A stretch of 7,459 nt of DNA from PVC group bacterium (GTDB taxonomy: Bacteria > Verrucomicrobiota > Kiritimatiellia > SS1-B-03-39 > PXDE01). The position numbers and the translations under genes are program-made. The notes beneath the pieces are model-generated. The model worked only from the letters and a program-made list of their open reading frames with translations. It had not been told where the DNA came from and did not search any database. The stretch lies in contig PXDE01000453.1 in the NCBI GenBank assembly GCA_003566475.1, positions 1 through 7,459 on the forward strand, in the 5' to 3' direction. This document shows, piece by piece, positions 1 through 5,989 of this stretch (positions within the stretch are counted from its first letter, which is position 1; every line of letters starts with the position of its first letter).

Positions 1-2
1 AT

Positions 3-515
3 CTGTTCGGAGGCAGCGGCGGAGCCGGTGGATCCAACGACCGGAACTTCGCCTCCGCGCCCGGCGGCGGCGGCGGCGGCGCGCTTGCCATCCTGTCGGC
101 CACGACCATCACCTTGGGGCCCAAGGCGGGCCTGCATGCCCGGGGAGGCAACGGGGGCATGAACCGGGTCTGCGGTGGCGGGGGCAGCGGCGGAGCGGTC
201 CTTCTGGGCACGCCGCGCTTCATCATCCATCCCGGGGCCCAGATCGACGTCCGGGGCGGCGATGGCGGGTCGTCGGAAGGCACGGCAGAGGAAATCGCCT
301 CCGGCAACCACCGGCGCAACCGGGGCAGCGGGGGCGGCGGCGGCGGCGGCCGGGTGGCCATCTACAGCCAGATCGACATCGGCGGCCCCGGCAAGAACAA
401 GGTGGAAACCAACATTCCCGCCGCGATTCTCCTCTCCGGAGGCAAGGGTGGTGAGGCGGCCCTGGATGGCGCCACCGGCACCCTGTACGACGGGACCTGG
501 CCCGGGTTGCGATGA
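3..515 (+). CDS. Glycine-rich secreted/surface protein, C-terminal part (5' end outside window)
   Basis: The frame is open from the first bases of the window, so the gene starts upstream; the stop is TGA at 513-515. The 170 visible residues are very rich in glycine and contain a loosely repeated unit: a Gly-rich loop, a short hydrophobic strand such as GGAVLLGTPRFII or GGRVAIYSQIDI, then a turn ending in RGGDGG or RGGNGG. This strand-loop alternation suggests an elongated beta-solenoid-like extracellular protein. Two poly-glycine runs are encoded by near-perfect GGC trinucleotide tracts (63-80 and 330-350). No C-terminal sorting signal such as PEP-CTERM and no membrane anchor is visible. The specific function is unknown; structural or adhesive cell-surface roles are usual guesses for such proteins. 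The DUF4091-like gene follows on the same strand, separated by a repeat doublet. The coding frame is well supported, the functional description is not. Confidence 0.7.
   Translation: MFGGSGGAGGSNDRNFASAPGGGGGGALAILSATTITLGPKAGLHARGGNGGMNRVCGGGGSGGAVLLGTPRFIIHPGAQIDVRGGDGGSSEGTAEEIASGNHRRNRGSGGGGGGGRVAIYSQIDIGGPGKNKVETNIPAAILLSGGKGGEAALDGATGTLYDGTWPGLR
63..80 (+). repeat. (GGC)6 trinucleotide tract in glycine-rich gene
   Basis: Six perfect in-frame GGC codons encode a Gly6 run. A related tract, GGG followed by six GGC, lies at 330-350 in the same gene. Such tracts are prone to polymerase slippage; changes in units of three bases would keep the reading frame. Confidence 0.6.
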
Positions 516-530
516 GAAGCGACGTGGCTC

Positions 531-585
531 TTGAGGGACGCATGCCATGGCGTCCAGACCGGCGGCAGAGGCCTGCCGCCCTCCA
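531..585. repeat. 55-bp palindromic intergenic repeat, copy A
   Basis: This unit has three nested pairings. The outer arms are 531-535 (TTGAG) and 581-585 (CTCCA), with one mismatch. Hairpin 1 is GGACGC (536-541) with GCGTCC (550-555) and an 8-nt loop ATGCCATG. Hairpin 2 is GGCGGCA (561-567) with TGCCGCC (574-580) and a 6-nt loop GAGGCC. Together they can form a three-way junction. Bases 542-585 are identical to 2662-2705 in copy C (44 of 44). Copy B starts 78 bp downstream. The unit sits 15 bases after the stop of the glycine-rich gene, the typical position of REP-like elements. The role is unknown: mRNA stability, termination or a mobile REP-type element are possible. Confidence 0.85.
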
Positions 586-608
586 GAACCTGGATGGCGC
601 GGACGCGG

Positions 609-663
609 TGGAGGGACGCATGCCATTGCGTCCGGTTCGGCGGCAGCGGCCTGCCGCCCTCCA
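609..663. repeat. 55-bp palindromic intergenic repeat, copy B
   Basis: This copy has the same length and architecture as copy A, with 6 differences by my alignment. The outer stem TGGAG (609-613)/CTCCA (659-663) is perfect. Hairpin 1 is GGACGC (614-619)/GCGTCC (628-633). Hairpin 2 is GGCGGCA (639-645)/TGCCGCC (652-658). The differences fall in the loops, the linker and the mismatch position of A, so all three stems are perfect here. The unit contains GGAGG followed five bases later by ATG (620), which is the likely start of the downstream DUF4091-like gene. Confidence 0.85.
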
Positions 664-2539
664 AGGCAGGAGCCGGGCCGTGGCCCTGGCTATCGGTCTG
701 GCCCTGTCGGCGAGCCGCCTTCCTGCCGCCGAGTGGTGGACCGATCTGGGGGCCCGGGAACTTATGCCCACCTCCACCCGCCCCGACGCGGCGAAACCGC
801 ATCTCCGGCTGCTGGCGCCCATCCACGGCGTGGCCAGCGGCCAGATCGCGGTCCGCACGGAAACTCCAATCACCTCGCTTCGGGTTTCCGTTCCGGATTT
901 CGTCGGCGATGGCGTCGTGTTGCCCAAGGACACGCTGAGGATCCGGTATCTCACCCACCGAAGCCTGATACCCGGCGCACCCTCTTCGTCGGGTCCCATG
1001 ACGACCCTGGCGGATCGGTTCATCCCCTCGGACTCCCTCCTGACAGCGGTCATGATCACAGCGGAGGTTCCTGTGGGCACGCCTGCGGGCCCATACTCCG
1101 GAAGTATCGAGGTCAGGGCGGATGATCACGCCTTTCAGGTGCCGGTCACGGTGACGGTGGCGGATTTCGTGATGCCCGGGCGGTCGGATCTGGACTTCCT
1201 GGTCTCGCTGATGCAGTCCCCGGCCCAGCTCGCCTATGCCTATGGCGTCGAGCCGTACGGCGAGAACCACTGGGAAGTGATCGAAGCCTCCACGCGTCTG
1301 CTGGGCGATATGGGCCACCATATTCTGTTCGTGCCCGTGCTCTGGCATGCCAACACCGGGTCTGGTCCCCAGATGGTGGTGTTCCATCGCGAGGGCGACG
1401 GTCTCCGGCCGGATTTCTCTCGGTTGGATCGCTACTTCCGGCTGGTGGCCCGGGAATGCGGCCCGCAACGCTGGCTGGTGCTGGGCGTGTGGGGCCGATG
1501 GCTGGCCCGGGCCCGGCCCGGCGCCGCGGGCCTCGCCGACACCGTGCACCTGACGGCGATCACGGAGGACGGACGGCTGGAACCCCTGGCCTGGAGCAGC
1601 GATTACGCCGCCCATGAAGCCCTGTGGAGGGCGGTGTACGAGGGAGTGGCCGAGCTGGCCGAACGGCATCTAGGCGTGGCCCGAGAGCAGATTCTGCTCG
1701 GGTTCGGCGACGACCTCCACCCGGACGAGGCCACCGACGCGTTCTGGGTCCGGATCGCTCCGCGCAGTCCCGGCTGGGAGGCATGGACCCACAACTACGG
1801 AGACAAGGGGCCCCGTCCCGCCTTTTTTCAGGTCGTGGACACCGCCGCGCCCGACGATGTGAACGCCCTCCTGGCGTGGCCACCCGCCCTGGCCCCGCAA
1901 GGCGTCGGCACCGACAACCCCCAGCCCTTCTACATCAGCGCCTGCCGCGACGTGCAGCACGGGCGGAGTCCAGCCGAACTCTACTACTCCATTCCCGACC
2001 TTGCCGTGGCTCCGCAGAAGACCGGGCACAGCGCCGGCCTCAGTCGAATCGGCCTGGATTTCTGGGTCAAGGAGATCCCGGTGGTGGACGGTCCGGTGGT
2101 AAAGGGCGATGGTTTCGCCCGGGACGGGCACGACCGTCGCGCCCATCCCGACCGGGTGGCCCGGAACTACCGGGCCACGCTCACCGCCCAAGGGCCGGAA
2201 GGGGCCCTGCCCCTCGTCCACTTCGAGGCCCTTCGCGAAGGGATTCAGGCTGCCCAGGCACGCGTGGTGATCGCCCGCGCGGTCGCTGGCGACCCGGATC
2301 TGCGTGAGCGCTTCCGGCCCGTGCTGGAGGCCCAATGGGAGTCCGGGGCACGCCACGGAGTGATCAGGACCGGAAACCCGGCCCATGTCCGTGAGGCCAC
2401 TGCAGCCACGCTCCATGCCGGATGGGCGCCCCTGTTCCAGGCCGCAGCCGACGCGCAGCGGATCCTGGGCGAGCGCGAAAAGGCCGAAGCCAGCGCCCAG
2501 GCCGAGCGCATCCGACGGTCCGGGGCTTCTCCAGAATGA
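620..2539 (+). CDS. Secreted DUF4091-like (putative glycoside hydrolase-type) protein
   Basis: The product is about 639 aa. Counting from ATG 620, residues 1-37 look like a signal peptide: a basic segment (RRQR, GRSR), a hydrophobic stretch AVALAIGLALSA and a cleavage-type end LPAA. Residues about 75-187 look like a beta-sandwich, including PAGPYSGSIEV, which is typical of the N-terminal domain of DUF4091-type proteins. A long alpha/beta region follows (about 190-540), probably barrel-like. Near the C-terminus FEALREGIQAA (about 535-545) matches the LREGI signature that ends such proteins. I infer an extracytoplasmic protein linked to carbohydrate metabolism; catalytic residues cannot be assigned by eye. 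The start is uncertain. ATG 512 overlaps the previous stop but has no Shine-Dalgarno and would translate both repeats. ATG 620 has GGAGG five bases upstream, supplied by repeat copy B. GTG 680 has AGGAG seven bases upstream but would lack the basic n-region. TGA at 2537-2539 ends the gene, and a hairpin follows. Confidence 0.65.
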   Translation: MPLRPVRRQRPAALQGRSRAVALAIGLALSASRLPAAEWWTDLGARELMPTSTRPDAAKPHLRLLAPIHGVASGQIAVRTETPITSLRVSVPDFVGDGVVLPKDTLRIRYLTHRSLIPGAPSSSGPMTTLADRFIPSDSLLTAVMITAEVPVGTPAGPYSGSIEVRADDHAFQVPVTVTVADFVMPGRSDLDFLVSLMQSPAQLAYAYGVEPYGENHWEVIEASTRLLGDMGHHILFVPVLWHANTGSGPQMVVFHREGDGLRPDFSRLDRYFRLVARECGPQRWLVLGVWGRWLARARPGAAGLADTVHLTAITEDGRLEPLAWSSDYAAHEALWRAVYEGVAELAERHLGVAREQILLGFGDDLHPDEATDAFWVRIAPRSPGWEAWTHNYGDKGPRPAFFQVVDTAAPDDVNALLAWPPALAPQGVGTDNPQPFYISACRDVQHGRSPAELYYSIPDLAVAPQKTGHSAGLSRIGLDFWVKEIPVVDGPVVKGDGFARDGHDRRAHPDRVARNYRATLTAQGPEGALPLVHFEALREGIQAAQARVVIARAVAGDPDLRERFRPVLEAQWESGARHGVIRTGNPAHVREATAATLHAGWAPLFQAAADAQRILGEREKAEASAQAERIRRSGASPE

Positions 2540-2546
2540 GCAGCTC

Positions 2547-2565
2547 CCGGTGCCCATGGCACCGG
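2547..2565. terminator. Perfect 8-bp hairpin after the DUF4091-like gene
   Basis: CCGGTGCC (2547-2554) and GGCACCGG (2558-2565) form a perfect stem with a 3-nt loop, starting 7 bases after the stop codon. There is no real T-tract, only TTT at 2575-2577, so it may be a stability hairpin or a weak terminator. A second, imperfect hairpin follows: TTCTGGG (2576-2582) with CCCAGAA (2616-2622), with an inner GGGCC/GGCCC pairing at 2590-2594 and 2609-2613. Confidence 0.4.
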
Positions 2566-2650
2566 ACCGCCGAGTTTCTGGGCGTGCCCGGGCCCCGAAG
2601 CCATGGCCGGCCCATCCCAGAACGGACCTGCTGGGCGTCAGCACATACGA

Positions 2651-2705
2651 TGGAGGTAGGTATGCCATGGCGTCCAGACCGGCGGCAGAGGCCTGCCGCC
2701 CTCCA
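2651..2705. repeat. 55-bp palindromic intergenic repeat, copy C
   Basis: This copy differs from copy A at 4 positions by my alignment, all within the first 11 bases; the last 44 bases are identical. The outer stem TGGAG (2651-2655)/CTCCA (2701-2705) is perfect and hairpin 2 (2681-2687 with 2694-2700) is intact. The 5' arm of hairpin 1 is altered to GTAGGT, so that stem is weakened. It lies in the convergent gap between the DUF4091-like gene and the propeller gene. Copy D starts exactly 78 bp downstream. Confidence 0.85.
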
Positions 2706-2728
2706 GGTATGGGGCCGATCACGCGCCC

Positions 2729-2783
2729 TGGAGGGATGCGCGCCGTCGCATCCCGCCCGGCGGCAAGGACCTGACACCCTCCA
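2729..2783. repeat. 55-bp palindromic intergenic repeat, copy D (diverged)
   Basis: This is the most diverged copy but still 55 bp. The outer stem TGGAG (2729-2733)/CTCCA (2779-2783) is perfect and extended by CC/GG outside (2727-2728 with 2784-2785). Hairpin 1 is GGATGCG (2734-2740)/CGCATCC (2747-2753), a C-G to T-A compensatory change relative to copies A and B. Hairpin 2, GGCGGCA (2759-2765)/TGACACC (2772-2778), carries two mismatches. The bases between D and the stop of the propeller gene (2784-2822) hold nothing I recognise. Confidence 0.8.
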
Positions 2784-2822
2784 GGTAGGTTCCAGCCCCG
2801 CAGCAGGCCATCCCGAAGCTGT

Positions 2823-5800
2823 TCAGCGGAAGGCCAGCACCCGTCCGGAGGTGGTGGTGACGAGGACGGTACCGTGGCTGATGGCGATGCCATCGGGGAT
2901 CACGCGCTCGCGGTTGCCATCGTGACCGCGGATGCCTTCGCCGCGATTCACCACCTCCCGGCCGTCGGGGATGATACCGCGGTTGGAGGGGGCGAGGGGG
3001 TCCACATCCACATGGCGGTGGCCGCCGCCGGGAAGCTCCACCACAAGCAGGCGGATCTTCCCGGCCTTGTCTCCGGCTAGGTAGAGGCGGTCCCCGGACC
3101 CGGCCACGCTCTGCACCACATCGAAGGGGTGGTTCGGGACGTTGATCACCCGCTCCCCGCCTCCGGAGCGCACGGTCATATACCGGTCGTTCCAGGTATG
3201 CACATCGACCCTCAGTCCGTCGTCGCGCATCACCACCCCGGCATTGATGTCGCTGTTGTAGCCCATCCACTGGTCGCCGGGGCGGATCCAGGTGGACCCA
3301 CCGCGGATGCCTCCGCCGTCGGGGATGGGATGGGGGGCATCGGTGTCGGTGTTTCCATGCCGGACATGCCCGGCCCGGCTCAGGGCCAGGGTCTCGGGAT
3401 CGATGACCATGCCGAAGAGCTGCAGCTTGCCGTCGTGGACCTGGAGGATGTCGTTGACGCGGAAGGGCGCGTCGGCGCCGATCTCGCCGCGGCCCAGGAC
3501 GCGTCCGTCGCGGGGGTCCAGAACCCAGATCCACACCCCGTGCTCCAGGGGCCCGATGCGTCCGGCGGTGACGTAAAGCCGCCCGTTGTGCAGGGTCGGG
3601 CTGGGCACCGGATAGAGGCTCTCCACCTGATCGTGGGCAAGGATGAGATCATGGGCGGGGGCGGCCAGGAACTGCCAGATCACCGACCCGTCGGCCAGGT
3701 CGATGGCCGAGACGGTGCCGTCACCGGCCCCGACGAAAGCCACGTTGCCGGCCAGGGTGGGCGGTCCGCTGATGCGTCCGCCGAAGCGGGCCGACCACCG
3801 CAGGGTGCCGTCGGCCAGGCTCAGACAGTCCAGCCGGTGGGCGTCGGGGCTGGCCACCAGCACCCGCTGACCGTCGGCGACAGGCTGGGTGAGCGGACCG
3901 GGAACGCTGGGATTGAACCGCCAGCCCTGCTGGAGGGTTCGCGCCGAGGCCGGGCCGGTGGCCACCGCCAGTCGGGTCTCCCACACCAGACGGGGCTCGG
4001 CGGGGCCGGGCTGACTTGTCCAGGCGTGCCGGCGGGCGTCGCCGCGGAAGGCGGGCCAGTCGCCGGGCTGCGCCTCGCCCAGGCTCGCGGCTTGGCCTCG
4101 GTGGAGCAGGCGCTGGTGGTCGTCCACGGTCTGCGATGGCGCGCGGGCGATCATGGCCGCCGCGACGGAAAGGGCGTTGTGCGCGTGAAGGGTGCCCAGC
4201 ATGGGTTCGGTGTAGAGCATGCCGTGGGCCGGGGTGGGCCGGGTGTCGTACCGCTGGGAATGCAGCCGGTGACCGCTCAGATCCGGGGGGCTCTCCCCGT
4301 CGAGGGCGACCGCGCCGGTGCTCTTGAAATACCACCGGGGGGTCACCGCGTGATACTGCCCTTCGTAGCCCTGACCGCTGGTCGAGCCGTCCGTGGCCAC
4401 CAGGATCGTTCGCAGGGCGTCGCCCCGGACAAGGTCGAACAGGTTGACATGGTACTCGCCGACCAGGATCGCCAGGCCTGGCTGGATGGCGATGGACTGG
4501 CGGCCGTTGTAGTCGTCGAGGTCCGGGAAGTCCCGGCGCACCCAGCGGCTGCGGCCGGTGGCGGCGTCGATGGCCACCATCCGGTTGGCCGCGTATTGGT
4601 CATAGCCGGCCCCCTGCCGGGACACCGGGCGCTGGGCCCGCTCGCGGTTCCTGGGGGCGACCAGGTAGGTGCTGGCGATCACCACGCCCTGCCCGATGCC
4701 CAGGAAGTTGGACGGCATCCCCGCGACGTCGGTATTCCGCCAGCGCTCCCGGCCCGTGGCCGCGTCGAGCCCCACCACCGCCACCGCCACGTTGAAGGTA
4801 TGGGCGTCGTACATCCCGCGGATCGGGTGGTCGTGATTCTCGGTGAGCATGACCACCACCGTCTCCCCGTCGCTGGCGCACTGCTCTACCGCCTCCGGGA
4901 AGGTGGTTTCCCACAACCGCCTGCGGGTCTCGGCGTCGGCCGCGCGCACGGCGTGGCGACCATTGGTCCAGTAGATACGTTTGCCGTCGCTGTGGATCTG
5001 GTTCCAGCGTCGGCCGCAGTAGTTGATGCCCGGATTGCGGACGAAATCCTCGCCCAGAGCCAGCCCGCCGGGCACGGACTCGCCGGTCCGCAGGTCCTGC
5101 ACCGGCACGATGCCATCGCGGCCGGCGCGGGAAAGCAGGTAGAGCCGGCGGCCGTCGGAGAAGTCCCCGCCCCGCCACAAGCTCGCGTGCTCGTTGCGGG
5201 CCCGCAGGATGACGCCGCTGAACGGATCCCGCGCGATGCCGCCCCACAGGGCGACGCGGTCGGTGACCAGCGGGGTGAATCGCGCCGTGCGCGGGCCGGC
5301 GATGAACTGGTAGCTGTTGACCGGGCCCACCCGCGTGTCGTCGCTGCCCATGTGGCCCCGGGCGTCCCGCTGCCAGCCCAGCCACACGTCCATGCCCTCG
5401 GGCCGGGGTGTCCGAAGCGCCGGCCATTCCGTGCCCTGGAGGGCCAGACCGACGCCGTGGCCGGGGACGATCACGCGACGGAACTCGTCGCCGGTGAGTT
5501 CTGGCGTCCGGGCGGGGTCGGCGATCAGCACATTGACGCTGCGGTCGCGGAACGGGAGTCGGCGGGGGTCAGGCCACGGCCGGGCATCGGCCACCGGATG
5601 CACGTCGGCCTCCACGAAGGCGCGGTCCAGCGCGTCCGCCCGCGCCGGATCGCGGACCAGAGCCACCACCAGATGCCGCCCTCCCCTTGCCAGGTCCACG
5701 GCCAGGCCGGGCTCGGCCGGTTCCAGCAGCACCACCAGCCCGGCCTCCGCGCCGTCGTGAGCCGACACCTCCGCCATCGTGGGCTCGGCGGCGGACGCCA

Positions 5801-5888
5801 GGTGCGTAGCAAGGAGGCGACACAGAACCATCAGTCTCGCCAGGGCCTTCCACGGCGGCAACGTTCGGGAAATGGATCGGTTCATCAT
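2823..5888 (-). CDS. Secreted methyltransferase-like / PQQ-type beta-propeller protein
   Basis: The product is 1021 aa. Residues 1-34 form a signal peptide with an ASAA cleavage-type end. Residues about 45-155 resemble the methyltransferase-like domain found at the N-terminus of a family of large PVC propeller proteins: LPFRDRSVNVLIAD (111-124) and EFRRVIVPGHGVGLAL (135-150) match the motif IV and post-motif region. The Gly-rich SAM-binding motif is replaced by EPAEPG (56-61), so methyl transfer is unlikely. RPEGMDVWLGWQRDA (162-176) matches the linker that opens the first propeller (about 165-540), with PQQ-type blades such as LDAATGRERW (374-383) and IDAATGRSRW (440-449). DWPAFRGDA (610-618) opens a second propeller (about 610-1021), with LADGTLRWSA (691-700) and LADGSVIWQF (731-740). 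There is no CXXCH haem site. No enzymatic role can be assigned; substrate binding or a scaffold role outside the cytoplasm is likely. ATG 5888 (or the next codon, 5885) lacks a good Shine-Dalgarno and may be leaderless. The gene follows the regulator on the same strand after a 101-bp gap that contains its own promoter candidate. Confidence 0.75.
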   Translation of the reverse strand: MMNRSISRTLPPWKALARLMVLCRLLATHLASAAEPTMAEVSAHDGAEAGLVVLLEPAEPGLAVDLARGGRHLVVALVRDPARADALDRAFVEADVHPVADARPWPDPRRLPFRDRSVNVLIADPARTPELTGDEFRRVIVPGHGVGLALQGTEWPALRTPRPEGMDVWLGWQRDARGHMGSDDTRVGPVNSYQFIAGPRTARFTPLVTDRVALWGGIARDPFSGVILRARNEHASLWRGGDFSDGRRLYLLSRAGRDGIVPVQDLRTGESVPGGLALGEDFVRNPGINYCGRRWNQIHSDGKRIYWTNGRHAVRAADAETRRRLWETTFPEAVEQCASDGETVVVMLTENHDHPIRGMYDAHTFNVAVAVVGLDAATGRERWRNTDVAGMPSNFLGIGQGVVIASTYLVAPRNRERAQRPVSRQGAGYDQYAANRMVAIDAATGRSRWVRRDFPDLDDYNGRQSIAIQPGLAILVGEYHVNLFDLVRGDALRTILVATDGSTSGQGYEGQYHAVTPRWYFKSTGAVALDGESPPDLSGHRLHSQRYDTRPTPAHGMLYTEPMLGTLHAHNALSVAAAMIARAPSQTVDDHQRLLHRGQAASLGEAQPGDWPAFRGDARRHAWTSQPGPAEPRLVWETRLAVATGPASARTLQQGWRFNPSVPGPLTQPVADGQRVLVASPDAHRLDCLSLADGTLRWSARFGGRISGPPTLAGNVAFVGAGDGTVSAIDLADGSVIWQFLAAPAHDLILAHDQVESLYPVPSPTLHNGRLYVTAGRIGPLEHGVWIWVLDPRDGRVLGRGEIGADAPFRVNDILQVHDGKLQLFGMVIDPETLALSRAGHVRHGNTDTDAPHPIPDGGGIRGGSTWIRPGDQWMGYNSDINAGVVMRDDGLRVDVHTWNDRYMTVRSGGGERVINVPNHPFDVVQSVAGSGDRLYLAGDKAGKIRLLVVELPGGGHRHVDVDPLAPSNRGIIPDGREVVNRGEGIRGHDGNRERVIPDGIAISHGTVLVTTTSGRVLAFR

Positions 5889-5894
5889 GGACCC

Positions 5895-5900
5895 ACCCTA
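5895..5900 (-). promoter_or_regulatory. Candidate -10 element (TAGGGT) of the propeller gene
   Basis: Read on the minus strand, TAGGGT fits TANNNT and lies 6 bases before ATG 5888, so transcription would begin at or next to the start codon. Its first base is exactly 38 bases after the first base of the proximal half-site at 5938. The 17-bp-spaced -35 position (5923-5918, GGAGGC) does not resemble TTGACA, which fits an activator-dependent promoter. Confidence 0.45.
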
Positions 5901-5921
5901 CACGCCGCCCGCGGCATGCCT

Positions 5922-5960
5922 CCACCCAAGGATGCGTCGCACCGGCCCCCGAAATGCGAC
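5922..5960 (-). promoter_or_regulatory. Putative AraC-type operator upstream of the propeller gene (half-sites P1, P2)
   Basis: Read on the minus strand, P1 starts at 5960 (GTCGC, then GGGGG at 5950-5946) and P2 starts at 5938 (GACGC, then TTGGGTGGAG at 5929-5920). The two are direct repeats 22 bp apart. Each shares G-W-C-G-C at positions 1-5 and GGG at 12-14 with the half-sites in front of the 7304 gene. Such paired direct repeats, with two contact blocks about one helical turn apart, are what AraC-family proteins bind. The regulator is encoded immediately upstream. The binding assignment is inferred. Confidence 0.5.
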
Positions 5961-5989
5961 GGTACGTCGGATGCCGGCCAGGCCACCGA

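Noticed and set aside
512..619. ATG at 512 as the start of the DUF4091-like gene (ATGA overlap with the previous stop)
   Set aside because: It has no Shine-Dalgarno, would translate both intergenic repeats, and would place about 55 residues in front of the hydrophobic core of the signal peptide. It cannot be fully excluded because translational coupling is possible.
531..2783. CRISPR-like array or tRNA-like genes from the palindromic repeats
   Set aside because: There are only two units per cluster, they are separated by about 2 kb of coding sequence, no cas genes are visible, and the fold has two inner hairpins without tRNA invariant bases.
362..2893. Two long minus-strand open frames (362-1669 and 1670-2893)
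   Set aside because: They mirror the DUF4091-like gene and the repeats, their translations are Arg/Pro/Gly/His-rich with no domain signature, and one runs through the intergenic repeats.
3943..3960. CTGGAGGGTTCGCGCC inside the propeller gene as a further repeat copy
   Set aside because: Only the first few bases resemble the repeat; neither inner hairpin nor the closing CTCCA is present.
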